Assembly (NCBI RefSeq): GCF_026210795.1
Contig: NC_089454.1
Span: 2,666,001 to 2,730,000, forward strand
Direction of reading: 5' to 3'
Source: Rhizophagus irregularis
Lineage: Eukaryota > Glomeromycota > Glomeromycetes > Glomerales > Glomeraceae
DNA: 64,000 nucleotides
Shown: positions 21,210-33,440 of the stretch, piece by piece
Numbering within the stretch: the first letter of the stretch is position 1
How the letters are laid out: each line of letters opens with the position of its first letter
Translations under genes and position numbers: made by a program
The notes under the pieces: model-generated
The model's input: the letters and a program-made list of their open reading frames with translations, nothing else
What the model was told of the DNA's origin: nothing
The model's database searches: none

Positions 21210-21325
21210 TATGCGACACACGCATTTACACTTATGCGACACACGCATTTACAATTATGCGACACACGCATTTACACTTATGCGACACACGCATTTACAC
21301 TTATGCGACACACGCATTTATACTT
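21210..21325 (+). repeat. 23-bp tandem repeat in the Ty3 leader
   Basis: Five copies of TATGCGACACACGCATTTAC plus three more bases. Each unit contains ATGCG and CGCAT in inverted orientation, so each can form a short hairpin, a feature also seen in the minisatellites of the host foldback element. The sequence is otherwise unrelated. Confidence 0.9.
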
Positions 21326-22334
21326 ATTTAACGGTGTTTCTTCTTATTTATTATCTTTTACAATTTAATAACCTATACTCGGCTTGCCTTTACCTTCACA
21401 ATGAAGTATAGTAGTTTCGAGGTTTGCTATTCACATTTTATCATTTGACCAGCAAATATTCCTAAATTTCGCATTATTCCATAATATTCATCTTCTTTTT
21501 GTGAGTTCAGTTGCACATTTTCCTAAATGCTTTCAGTTTTATCTGAAGTAGTTATACTCACGAATGTTTCTCTTTTTGCCTTGTGAATTCAATTACGCAT
21601 TTTCAAAATGCTTTCAGTAGGGAGATGTTCCACTCACGTCTGAGTCCAATTATTTCAATTCCCATCTGAAGAAGTTATATTCACAGCCGGTGTTTTTGTA
21701 ATAGGTTCTCACGTAACCCTTGTGTTTTAAATAGGTTCCCACGCAACCCTTGTGTTTTGGTAATAGGTTCCCACGTAACCCTTGAGTTTATAGCTTACTC
21801 ATCAACTTTTCGTTACAACATTGTATCCCCAGGAACTTCTGGCATCTGCAAAATACAATGGTGCCCCTCCCAGAATACCACATCTTACGAGGGCTTCCTT
21901 AATTTCTTGGTTTTACAATTATTAGCGCGAAAACTTTAAAGACGACAACTTTTGTGACTTACTACAATACTTTTCCGGATATTCTTGTAACAAATCTATT
22001 ATTTTGAAACGAGTTCATTATATTCCATCATATCACCGCATCCTTCTTTTTATAGTTCCTAAGGTAGGTGTACAATATCGCTATTTTGCCCGTTCCCATT
22101 TTAAAGTTTTTCAGGTACTTACAACCTTTTTCCCCAATATTATATTTTAATTCTAACACCTCTTTTTCTGAGTTCAGATTCTTCGGAATACCACGTCGGT
22201 ACCATGATCGGAACGATCCTTCCCTTCGCGAGTGATCAATTCACTTAGTTGTTAACCGATTCCTCCTTAATACCGCATAGGTACTTGACTATAAGAAGAT
22301 AGTCAAAATGTCGACACAAAGTCAACATTTCCTT

Positions 22335-22351
22335 TCTCGGAGCATGCACCA
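22335..22351 (-). other. Primer-binding site
   Basis: The coding strand reads TGGTGCATGCTCCGAGA, three bases from the 5' LTR. TGG is the expected complement of a tRNA CCA end. The same block is kept beside the other two LTRs (about 979-995 and 3284-3304). I could not assign the primer tRNA; it would end CTCGGAGCATGCACCA. Confidence 0.75.
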
Positions 22352-22354
22352 AAT

Positions 22355-23664
22355 TGTCACCCCCGTCTGCCACCCGGCGGTAAACAAAACTTCCCTGCTT
22401 CTGTTATATGTGCTCTCAGCGAAACATTAATATTCTTGCTTGGTTTAGTTTTATTACTACTTAACTTTCAAATTGCGATAGCTCTCGCCACGATATTTCA
22501 TCCATTATCTTCTTTCAAAATACGATAGTCCTCTTTACGAAAGTTTATATTTTATTCATTTCATAATTCTTGTTATGACATTAAATTCACCATGAATTTG
22601 CCCAATTAAAATTAATTAAGCGAACATTACAATAAAGTTTAGGGCGAACCTATTACCTTTCAAATAACATTACGCTTTACTAACAATTAATTAAACAAAA
22701 TTACTTTTTCATCATAAGAAAATAGTAACAAAAACAATCGAAACCATTAATTTTCATATTAAAGGGTATTTTATTTATTCTTCATAAAATTCACAATTAA
22801 CTAATTTACTTAAAGTTTTACATCGTATCTGACGACTGTGGAATTCACTTCCCATTCCGCTCCTATTTAAACCAACTTTCTTATTCTTTCTTTTCCTACT
22901 TCTTATTTCTTTCTAATATTTTATATGTTATCTTTTATGCGCTATCTTATATGCTATTTTATATGTTATCTTTTCTAATATGTTATACTATTTTAATATG
23001 CTATCTTTTCTTTAAAATAATCTTTCGCATATTATGTTGTAAAGATATAATCCATCTTTTGTGGCCGTGCTATCTTTTCTTTAAAATAAAATAATCTTTC
23101 AAATATTATATTGTAAAGATCCATCTTTTGTGGCTGTGCTATCTTTTCTTTAAAATAAAGTAATCTTTCAAATATTATATTGTAAAGATCCATCTTTTGT
23201 GGCTGTGCTATCTTTTCTTTAAAATAAAGTAATCTTTCAAATATTATATCGTAAAGATCCATCTTTTGTGGCTGTGCTATCTTTTCTACTGCGTCTCGTC
23301 AGCTATTCTTCTACTGCGGCTGCAGTTCATCAATATTTTACATGTTCCTATTTTTTTGTTCCTTTAATTCGCTATCCTTCCTTTTTATATGATTTACCAT
23401 TTGTGGCTTATGACTACTCCTCCTAATTGTTCCTATTGTTGAACTTGATAAACTGGTTGCTAAGCCACATCGATCAACTCCCCACTTGATCTATTGGTTC
23501 TCCGTTAATCATTTAATAAACATTACATCATGTAGATCATTCCTTCTCCTAAAAGTTTATCCTTTCCGGTTAATTTTATCCCATCATGTGACTTTCTATC
23601 GTTTGATCTTTTATTCCATATTATTCCTCCATATTATGCGATTACTCCAGTATCTATGGCTACA
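22355..23664 (-). repeat. 5' LTR of the complete Ty3 element
   Basis: 1,310 bp, matching 10688-11997, and presumably carrying the minus-strand promoter of the element. It includes the same four landmarks of the 69-bp tandem unit (about 23052-23270). Confidence 0.93.
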
Positions 23665-23791
23665 ACGTTAAAATTAAAAGTCACGTGACTTATATAGTAA
23701 TGCCCATGGGCCGCCCACCAAAGGATATAACCTATGCATTTGTGACGTAAATAATAAGGTTATATCCTTTGATGATCACCCGAGTGGGGTG
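23665..23791 (-). repeat. Right terminal inverted repeat, outer half
   Basis: This is the outer part of the right terminal repeat, separated from its inner part (10631-10687) by the Ty3 element. The split point carries ACGT on both sides (10684-10687 and 23665-23668). It ends GATCACCCGAGTGGGGTG. Confidence 0.85.
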
Positions 23792-23799
23792 TTTTTAAT

Positions 23800-24921
23800 T
23801 TTAATGTTTTTAGTTTCGCTAGATAAAATTCATTTTTTACATTTTATAAATTATTTGAAATTTCTAATTTACGTTATTAAAGATCTTTATATTAAAAAAT
23901 TAATCTTGAAAATAAAAAATCTTTTATAAGGTCGAAAATTATTTCAGAAAAAATTTTGATATTATATAATAAATGGAATAATATTTTGTTTTAACTTTTA
24001 ACATGTGATTTCCAGGACCCCGAAATATACATAAAAGGGTCAGGTCAGAGTTTGCGTATAATGAGTCAAAAAAATCATGTAGATCATTCCTTTTATGGAT
24101 AATCCCAGCCAAAATAATATTTCCTAATTTAGATAATGGCTGAAATTATCGTAATTCCGGCCCTGAAAGAATGCGTATTTTGGGACCACTTCTGGACCTG
24201 ACCTCTACATATATATTTCGGGGTCCTTGATTTCCTACAATTTCATGTAATTCGATTAACCAAATACTTATGCAAGAAACATCCGATTTTCCGAAATTTT
24301 CCGAAAAAAAATTCTTTTCCTAGAATGAGGAAACGTTAAACAAATCATTTATCATATCATATGATATATTAAGATAAATAACATAAACTTTTAATATTAT
24401 TTTCTTCATAATTATATAATGACATGTTAAAATCCTTATCATATTTATCATATGTATATCTTTTTTTTTTGATTTTGATTTTTTTTGAGATTTGCCTTTT
24501 TTTTTAAAAAAAAATTTGTTTTAAATTCGTTTATTATCTTTATTATACAAATTAAAAAAAGTAAATTGTTTTAAAATTTTGATATGTTATTATTTCTCAA
24601 ATTGGTGATTAGTTGTACCACATCTATTAGTGAAAATGCATCTCAGGTTGAAGATCTGCGAAAACATATATTATTTTTAGGTAATGGGCGTGGGCGTGTC
24701 AATTCAACATTTCAAAAAAAAAAAAATCATCTTTTTTTTGCATCGATACAATATTAATTGTATTTATTACATAATTAATATTGTTCTCATTACTTAAATA
24801 TAAAAAAAACCAACCCTTTTTCTTTTTCGTTCCCCTTCGTTTTTTTTTTAAAATATATATATATATATATTATATACAAAATAAAAAATAAAATAAACGA
24901 AAATTTTTTTAATTGTCAGTC
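23800..24921. other. Intergenic and upstream region of the helicase gene
   Basis: AT-rich, holding one hAT-type miniature element (24014-24227). It also has poly-T runs near 24470-24510 and an (AT)n tract at 24853-24871 about 50 bp before the helicase start. No gene is seen. The promoter of the helicase gene presumably lies here, but no element is distinctive. Confidence 0.5.
24014..24227. mobile_element. hAT-type miniature element, copy 1
   Basis: The ends AGGACCCCGAAATATA and TATATTTCGGGGTCCT are inverted repeats. It is flanked by an 8-bp duplication TGATTTCC (24006-24013 and 24228-24235). It is 214 bp, has no coding capacity, and differs from the copy at 33525-33737 by very little (one missing G seen). 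An 8-bp duplication fits hAT. Confidence 0.9.
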
Positions 24922-27900
24922 ATGGCTAAAAAAACTAAAAAAGGGGGGACAAAACTTGGTTTTAATAACAATGGTAATAAAAATGCCAGCAATAGTGGCG
25001 GTGGCGGTGGCGGTGGCGGCGGCAGAAGAAATAGAAATGTAGAACCTCGTACAAGGCAGAATCGTGATCATAATAATCGTCCAAATGAACCACCAGCACC
25101 AAGACTTAGTGCCCATGAAATAAGACAATCACAACAAGAAGCCACTATATCAAATTTTAGTTCTTCAGAATTAAACTTATAATGGTAGTGATAAATTAGT
25201 TTTTATTACTGATGGTGAACCGATTAAAACTATTTGGAAAAGAATATTGAGAAAAAACAAACCTTTGGATCATAAAGATGTTAAAATGTTTATTAGTTCT
25301 GCATTAGTAGCATCTGATAATAAGACAGGTTATGAAGTAGAAGAAATTGTAACTGAATTAGGTGATCCTGATAGTGGTGTCAAGAAATTGAGAGAAATTA
25401 TGAACTTTCCTTCAATGTCATGTGATGCGGGTTTTGATAATGGTGTGTTATCTTTTCAACATGTTATATTACCTTTATTGGGTTTATTCACTAGAACAGC
25501 TATCACGGAATGTATTTTGGAAAAATATGTTCTTGCAATTTATACTGTCGTCTATGAAAATCTGGTAAGTATTATTAATGATGTTATCCTTCTTCCTCAC
25601 TTAATTAATATTAACTTAACATTATTTATAAAACAATTAGGACTCATTTTTCTATAATAATGTAATGAAAATGTTGGAAACGTTGGTACAACGTAATAGT
25701 GTTTGTGATTCTCGTGTTAGCGAAGATGTATTATTGTTGCGTGAACGATATACATTTATCCCGTCTTCGTAAGTACTATTTACGTATGATGCTAGTACGT
25801 CTCTCATAATAATTAATAAAATACATTTAATAGTTTAGGAATATTTTTCTTGGTAATCGTACGACTTCTTACAGAATTATTACGTCGTATCAGTGATTCA
25901 TCAATTAATGAGATGATGCATAATATTGCAAATGATTTATATCGATTAAAGATTATGTATCAAGAATCGATTGAACAACAACAATTTGCTCTAACAGATC
26001 CATTAACTAGTAATTTAGAAAATAGAAAATTTTTTTTCATGATATTAGAAAAAGAGATGAAAATTATGGATAAAATGTTAAATAATGGACGTAATAATTT
26101 AATGTTTGATCAAAATCCTGAAGCAAAAAAAATAAATGTAAAATTAGATCAATTATATTATAAAGAATTAGCTAGAAGAGTTGATGCTGAAAGAACTTAT
26201 GATCCACCTGGTGAATTATCAAATTATGGTAAAAGACATGATAATGATTTTTCAGAAATTTCAAAAATTTCAATTATTCCTACAAATGAAGAAATTTTAT
26301 GTGATCGTTCACCTTTTTTACCTACTTCACATCGTTATTCATTACATTTTTTACCTGATGGAGCTAATAGATTACTTGATACACAATTTCGTCTTTTAAG
26401 AGAAGATTTATTAAATCCAATTCGTGGTGGTTTATCAAATTTATTAACTGCTTTATTACAAGAACATTCTTCTTCTAATGATAATAATGATATTAAATTA
26501 TCAAAAGAATTAAAAAAAATACAAAATTTGGGTGGTAGATTTTCTTATAATGATGGTACGAATGAAAATAGTGATTTACAAGTATATACTAATATACGAT
26601 TTGTTAAAATTACTTGTGATAAAAGAAAAGGTTTTGCTTGTACTATAAAATTTACTCCTCCAAAAATTAGTGCAAAAAATGCAAGAGGTAGAAAAGAATT
26701 TTGGGAAAGAAGTAAAAGATTATTAAATGGTAGTTTAGTTGCTGTTATATTATCAAATCCAAATCCTCAAAAAAAGAATTCAAATAATAATTCTTCTATA
26801 AGTAATTCTGATTTATATTTACTTTATTTTGGTGTAGTAGTAACAAGAGATGAAAAGGCATTATCAAAAGATGAAAATTTTGCGGAAATTGATGTTAATT
26901 TTATTGATCCATCAATTTATTCTATCGCTTTAAATGAGATCTCAAATTTTGATAAAACTAATAAAAAAACATCAAAAAATAGATTTATGGTAGAATCAAC
27001 TGGCGTTTATTTAGAATCTTATTATCATATTCTTAAAACTTTTCAAACTACAAATCCTTCTTCGTTACCTTTTGAAAAATATTTGGCTCCTAATTTTAAT
27101 GATTTGAATGTTAATAATGGTGATTATATAAAAGGAAAAATGAGAGATGAAATGAGGGAAGAAATGAAGAAAGAAATGAGCAATGTTTATGATGTAAAAG
27201 TTGAAAATCCTTTGTACACTAGAGCACCAGGATTTCAATTTGATTTATCAATTTTATGTAAAAATCAATATAATTTACAATTAAATGTTGCTGATGAGAG
27301 TACTCATGATGAAGTGATAAAAAATATCGTTAAATATAGTAATATCGGTAAATTACCAGATGGATCTCCTTATGGATTAGACGAAACTCAAGGTAAATTT
27401 ATAACTAATACTATATTATATGAGTTAGTTGAAAATTAACTTTTGTCTTGAATTAAATTTTTTCTTTAATAGCCAAGGCGTTGATATCTTCTCTAACTCG
27501 TGAAATTGCATTAGTTGAGGGTATGTACAGTATATATGACGTGAAATATATTTTATTATTTTGAACGGATTTTTTTTAAAAAAAAAAAAATTATTTTTTA
27601 TAGGACCACCTGGTACGGGTAAAACTGTAGCTGGCGTTCAAATAATGAAAGTATTATTAGCCAAAGAAAATCGAAAAACAAATATTGGTCCAATTCTAAC
27701 CATTTGTTTTACTAATCACGCTCTTGATCAATTCTTGGAGGTAAATTTTAATTACTCGTTATATTCATTTATTATTATTTGAAAATTCAAAAATATATAT
27801 ATTTTTTTTAACATTCACTCTTCAATTTTTTTTTTCAGCATTTACTTGATGAAAATATAACGAACATAGTAAGATTAGGATCTCGATCTAAATCAGAAAG

Positions 27901-30900
27901 GATCAAAAAATATAGTTTAGATGAAGTTTGTAGGGATCGTGCTCGTACTAGAAAAGAATCTTATTTATTAGCAAAATTATATGAAGAGATTGAAAAGATA
28001 GAAAATGATGCTGAAAAAATAAATCAATTTTTAATTAAAAAATCGATGAAATGGTATGAAATAAGTGATTATTTAAAGAAAAATAAAAAGGAATTTTTTA
28101 TCAAGTTCAATAAAGTATCTGAACAAGATTTACCAAGTTGGGTTTTAAATATTAATGAAGAAGGAGGAGGAGGAGGAGGGTTTCAAACTTCTAAAAAAAA
28201 TAAGAAAAATAAAAAATATCCATTTGAAGAATGGATAAAAGGAGTAGATATTACAACAATTAATAAAAGAAAAAAATTTTTATTAAATCCTCCAAAAAGT
28301 AATAAGAAAAAAGATAAGATAGGAAAAAATCAAAATAGTTTTGAATTATTAAAAAATGAAGAGATCAAAAATGAAGTGGGTACAAGTGATGAATCACAAA
28401 TTGATAATGATATGATAAATTGGATTAAAAATTATAATGAACCAAAAACAAATCGACCTTTGAAAGAATTATTAAATGATCAATCAATTTGGAGAATGTC
28501 AGTAGTAGAAAGAAAAAAACTTCATGATCATTGGCGTACAAATATTTATAAAGGAAATGTTGGAAAATTATCAAAATTACAAAAAAAGCATGAAGAAAAA
28601 CGTAAAGAAGTAAATGATATTTATGATGAAGGACGTCGTCAAGTATTATTAAGTAGTGATGTAATTGGTATGACGACAAATGGTGCAGCTAAATTTCAAA
28701 ATTTAATTAGATCGATTGGTCCTAGAATTATCATTTGTGAAGAAGCGGGAGAAGTATTAGAAGCTCACATTATTTGTGCGTTAACTCGATTAACTCAGCA
28801 TTTGATATTGATCGGTGATCACAATCAACTTCGTCCTCACATTGCAACGTATTCTCTTAGTATGGATTCAACAACAGGAAAGAATTATCAATTGGATAAA
28901 TCATTATTTGAAAGATTAGTTTATGGTGATAAAGCAGTTAAAATTGAGAAATCTCAACTTTTAACTCAGAGACGTATGAGAAGTGAAGTTTCTGATTTAA
29001 TTAGATATACACTTTATCCAAATTTAATTGATGGTGACAATACTACAAAATATGAGAATGTACGTGGAGCTCAACACAACGTTTATTTTATCGATCATAG
29101 AAATCCAGAAGATAGTTCAGGTGGAGAGTATGCAATAAAATCACATGTAAACAGATACGAGGTTAATATGGTTGTTGAGATGGTAAAATATTTCGTTAGG
29201 AATGGATATACCAAACCCGATGATATAGCCGTAATTACTCCTTATTTAGGACAAATGATTAAAATTAGAGATGCTTTAGCTAAATCATTTGTTGTTGTTA
29301 TTGATGAGAGAGATGAACAGAATATTACTGAAATGGAAGAACAACAAGAACAAGAAGGTGGAGCGAACAATAATGATAATATAAGCGTTGCATCAAAAAA
29401 ATCATTAAATCAACAAGTTACTTTAAGAACTGTTGATAATTTCCAAGGTGAAGAAGCAAATATTATCATCGTTTCATTAGTTCGTAATTTTTCCAAATTA
29501 CCAAGTGGGCATGATTCAATTGGATTTCTCAAAAGTACTAATAGAAGTAACGTATTATTGTCACGTGCTCGTAAAGGAATGTATCTCATTGGTAATTCTG
29601 ACTTAATGGCAATGAAATCTAAAATGTGGGCTCCGGTAATTAGTATTTTACATGAACGTAATCAAGTTGGTTTTGGTATGCCAATTGTATGCAACAACCA
29701 TCCAGATTACAAGAATATTATCGTTGAGCCTGATCAATTTGAAAAAGTTAGTCCAGATGGTGGATGTAATAAAAATTGTAATGCGTTACTTCCCTGCGGA
29801 CACAAATGTAAATTTAAATGTCATATAAATAATCCTGAACATTTTGGAATCAGATGTGATGAACATTGTTTGAAAATAAATCCAGAATGTAATCATCAAT
29901 GTCAAAAGCTTTGTTTTGAAAATTGTGGAGATTGTGAAATTCTTGTTGATGATATCATATTACCTGGTTGTGGTCATGAATTAAAAAATGCTAAATGTTG
30001 GCAAGATCGAACTAAAGATTCAATTAAATGTAAAACTAATGTTCCTAAAAAATTATTACATTGTGAACACTATAAAAATATTTACGTGAGTATTTTTTAT
30101 TTATACATGTGGTATTGTTTATTTTGATATACTTTGTAGTTTGTACTGTATATATTAACTAAATTATTATATATATATAGTGCTCTGAGCCTGTTAGTTC
30201 TAATGAAAAATGTATAGAAAAATGCAGAAAACAATTGGAATGTGGTCATGAGTGTTTAAGCCCCATTGAACGAACACAACATGGAAAATGTCAAACTGCT
30301 TGTGGCAAATTTTTATTTTGTGGACATAAATGTAAGAGCCATTGTCATAAAGGGAAAGAATGTCCGCCATGTAAAGATAATTGTACAGTGATATGTGAGC
30401 ACACATCATGTAATAAGCGTTGTTTAGAACCTTGTGCTGTATGTGCAGAAAATTGTTCATGGGAATGTGAACATCAAGGAAGATGTGAATTAAGTTGTGG
30501 AGTTCCTTGTTATAGATTACCTTGTAATGAAAGATGTAATAAAATATTAGAATGTGGACATAATTGTGCTGGAGTTTGTGGTGAGATTTGTCCTTCAAAA
30601 GATTTTTGTGTCGATTGTGCCTCTGAAGAAGTTAAAAATCAAGGTAAGTTAAATTTTTCTCGGTAAACTTTCAATTTCTTTTCATTAAATTTATTTTTCT
30701 TTTAAAAAAAGTGTCAGATATATTTTCCAAAAGTACGTTTAGTGTAATAGATTGGAATGAAAAAAGAATGATTGTTCTTACTTGTAAACATGTATATACT
30801 ATGGAAACTATGGATATGCTTATGGAAATGGAAAATTATTATGAAGGTTCAATTGAAGAAGGATGGACGTCAGTTAAAATACTTCCAGCTTTACTAATGA

Positions 30901-32486
30901 ATACAAAGACGTGTCCAACATGTGGAACACCAATTAAAAATGTCAAGAGATATGGAAGAATTATTAATAAATATACATTAGATATGCAAAATAAAAAGTT
31001 CTTATTAAAATATGACTCCAAATTAAAAGAAATTATAATGCAAATTATTACTCTTAGAGATGAAATGATCGTTAGGAGAAATGAATTAAAAGATGCTTTA
31101 CCCAAAAACGAATCAAGACCAATGAAAGTTGTACTTGAAGTACGTAACAAAGCTGTAAACAAAAAATTGCCTGAAATCATACCTCATGCATATTTTGAGA
31201 GTATTGGAATGTATCATGGGTTTGATAGAAAAAGCAAGAAAGCCTGGGTTGCTCATGTTAATAAATTATTAGTAAATTATCAGAAATTAGTTTTAATTAT
31301 TGAAGCTACAAAATTTCCACCACATAAAAAAGCCTTTGATGTCACTGCTTCAAATTTGTGAGTATAAGTGAATTATTTTTTTTTAAATAATTTCATTTTT
31401 CATCTTAATTGAATTTATAAATTATTTCTAGATATCGAGATAAATTAGAAAATGAAGATTCTTATGATTACTTTGTCGAAAAATTATTAAATTTACCGAT
31501 TTTGGATGATTACGCTTCGGGTTCTTCTCCCCCAATTATGAATACTTTGAGTTCCATTTCTTCTGAAACTTTTCAAGAAATGCTTTCACGAGTAGGAATT
31601 TCAATAGCAAAAGTTGATCGAAGAATTTATTTAGATGCATTTTTTGAAATTATAAATATACAAAAAATTTTACATCGTGAAATTTTATTCATAATTCAAG
31701 AATTGTCAAAAGAATCAACACCCACTGCTTCGATTATCGAAAATACCTTAAGTATTAAAGAAGTTTGGAAGAAATTTATCGAAAGATTACAATTTTCTAT
31801 TTACGATCATTTAAATACAATAGGAGAAATAGCAGAATCTACTCATTATAGTAGACATTTGCTTTTGGTTAATGTTGAAATATTAGAATTTGATCTTAAA
31901 TTGCTTACATATAAGTTAAGATTCCCATCTAATGAAAGTACCGATTTTGATGATACTAAAGCACTTCAAGAAAGAATTACAGAAAAATGCAAAGATATTA
32001 AAAAACGTATTATAAATATAATTGAAAGTCAAAGATATAAAAATACTGAAGAGGAATTTAAGAATGATATTCACTCGAGACTAGTAAATTTAGTAGAAAA
32101 TTGTAATGAAATTGAAAATTGGGATGTGAATTTAACTGATACTTTAAATATTGAAGAAATATTAGAAACTCATCAAGCTATAAAAACTGAATTTAGAAGT
32201 TCAGGTACGTATCGAATTCATTTTATTATCTTTATTACTTTATTATAAAAAGTTAATAATATCAATAATAAATTATTTTTTAACATCGTCATCATTGTTA
32301 TTAGGATATTGGTATGAGTGCCCAAATGGTCATCCGGTAAGAAATTTTAATAATACATGATTACATATTTTTAACATGTATGGACGTATGGTTTATTTAT
32401 ATATTTAATTTTTTTAGTGTATGATTGAAGATTATGACGGAGCTATGCAAATGAATAAATGTCCTGATTGTAATGAGCAAATTTGA
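24922..32486 (+). CDS. NFX1-type zinc-finger helicase (ZNFX1-like), 12 exons, one apparent frameshift
   Basis: Exons: 24922-25564 (containing the shift), 25641-25768, 25834-27427, 27478-27520, 27604-27740, 27839-30085, 30181-30643, 30712-31357, 31432-32204, 32305-32336, 32418-32486. All splice in phase, and the total is one base over a multiple of three, about 2,257 residues. After a basic Gly/Asn-rich N-terminus comes a UPF1-like superfamily 1 helicase: GPPGTGKT (split by an intron), IICEEAGEVLEAHI, GDHNQLRPH, TVDNFQGEEANI and VLLSRARKG. Repeated Cys/His NFX1-type fingers follow (CGHKCKFKCH, CGHECLSP, CGHNCAGVCG), then a C-terminal RZ-type finger (WYECPNGHP...C..C). The family acts on RNA in small-RNA silencing and antiviral defence. 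In exon 1 the frame stops at 25180 but resumes one base later as YNGSDKLVFITDGEP, so a single T is extra. Confidence 0.92.
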
Positions 32487-33440
32487 TGGAGAAAGTCATC
32501 AGTTAACTGAGTAAATTTAGAATTCTGTTGTAAGATTTTTACAATGTATAATTTATGGATTAAGGGGTACAGTATATAGTTAAGACAATGTTTTTATTCC
32601 TTTATTGGTATTGTAAAAATTACAACGTAATCAATTACAATTTTGACGTGATAGCATCATATCAATAAAGGTATCTAGTTAATAGTAGCATTTAGCAAAA
32701 AAAACTAAATGAATTGTTTGTCAAACATTTATATATAGTATTAACTAATGAAAGTTAATTACTTGCCATATTATATAGTATCATTATCTATTCACGAATT
32801 TTGATTGAAATTAACGATATACATTATTTTTATTTTATTTGCATGTTTTATCTCTTATCTTTAAATTTATCAATATAAATCTTCTTGTATTTTATAAGTT
32901 ATGAAGCTACAATTGTTTTTATAAATTTTATTGATATGAAAGAAAAAAGTTGATTAACAAATACAGTAAGTCCACCAATTATCTACGGTCCACAAAATCT
33001 TGTTAAGGTGGAAAATTATTTTTGAACATGTTTATATAAATGTGTATATCTATCGAACTGTATAGTATTGTGTAATTACTAATTCACCATCTTATTTCTA
33101 GCTACTTGATAATCTTAATAATCATGTTAATTCAGTTGATTCACAATAGATTATTATAAGATTTTATTTAATATAAGTTCATTGACTATGATTAATCAAT
33201 AAATAAATGAATAAATATATATATTTATTTATACAGTAAATCAGAATTTAAATATCTCTTATCTATATTACTAGAAGTCTAGAAAATTATTATTATTATA
33301 TTTTTTTTATTAAAATAAATTTAATAAATAAATTTTATCACTCATCCTCCGCTAAATATTTGATTTTAAACTAAAACAAATAATTCTATAAAAAAAAAAA
33401 AGTTATAAAGATACTAAGTTTATCAAAAATAAGTATATGA
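32487..33440. other. 3' flank of the helicase gene and start of duplicated unit A
   Basis: AATAAA at about 32664 is a possible polyadenylation signal for the helicase gene. From about 32685 the text matches 39598 and 48234 onward, the beginnings of the other kinase-bearing units. No gene is seen. Confidence 0.5.

Larger units (their letters stand above)
20584..22354 (-). other. Long untranslated leader of the Ty3 element
   Basis: 1.77 kb between the primer-binding site and gag. It contains several short ORFs but no conserved protein. Its outer part (21357-22354) is shared nearly unchanged with 1-998. Its inner part holds CTGCGC-containing AT-rich text at 20880-21000 and a 23-bp tandem repeat. 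Confidence 0.75.
10688..23664 (-). mobile_element. Complete Ty3/gypsy-type LTR retrotransposon, 12,977 bp
   Basis: It is bounded by two 1,310-bp LTRs that appear identical except for isolated changes (for example GATTACTCC at 11748 against GACTACTCC at 23411). The flanks carry a 4-bp duplication, ACGT. Order on the minus strand: 5' LTR, primer-binding site, 1.8-kb leader, gag, zinc knuckles, protease, RT-RNase H plus P-loop domain, small ORF, integrase, polypurine tract, 3' LTR. RT before integrase places it in Ty3/gypsy. Near-identical LTRs and open frames indicate a recent, possibly still competent, insertion. It is unusually long and its genes are split over several ORFs. Confidence 0.93.
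7863..23791. mobile_element. Foldback hAT-like element carrying a nested Ty3 insertion
   Basis: The ends are inverted copies: CACCCCACTCGGGTGATC at 7863 and its reverse complement ending at 23791. Directly outside are identical 8-bp runs, TTTTTAAT, at 7855-7862 and 23792-23799. An 8-bp target duplication with CA-starting ends fits the hAT superfamily. Without the Ty3 insertion (10688-23664 plus one ACGT) the element is about 3 kb. It consists of terminal repeats, two opposed minisatellite arms and an AT-rich palindromic core, with no transposase, so it is non-autonomous. The first 18 bases can themselves fold (CACCC-cactc-GGGTG). An internal terminal-repeat fragment at 10034-10082 suggests it is a fusion of two copies. 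Confidence 0.8.

Noticed and set aside
24913-24921. Alternative TTG start of the helicase gene upstream of the ATG
   Set aside because: A eukaryotic nuclear gene; the ATG at 24922 is only three codons downstream and needs no special initiation.
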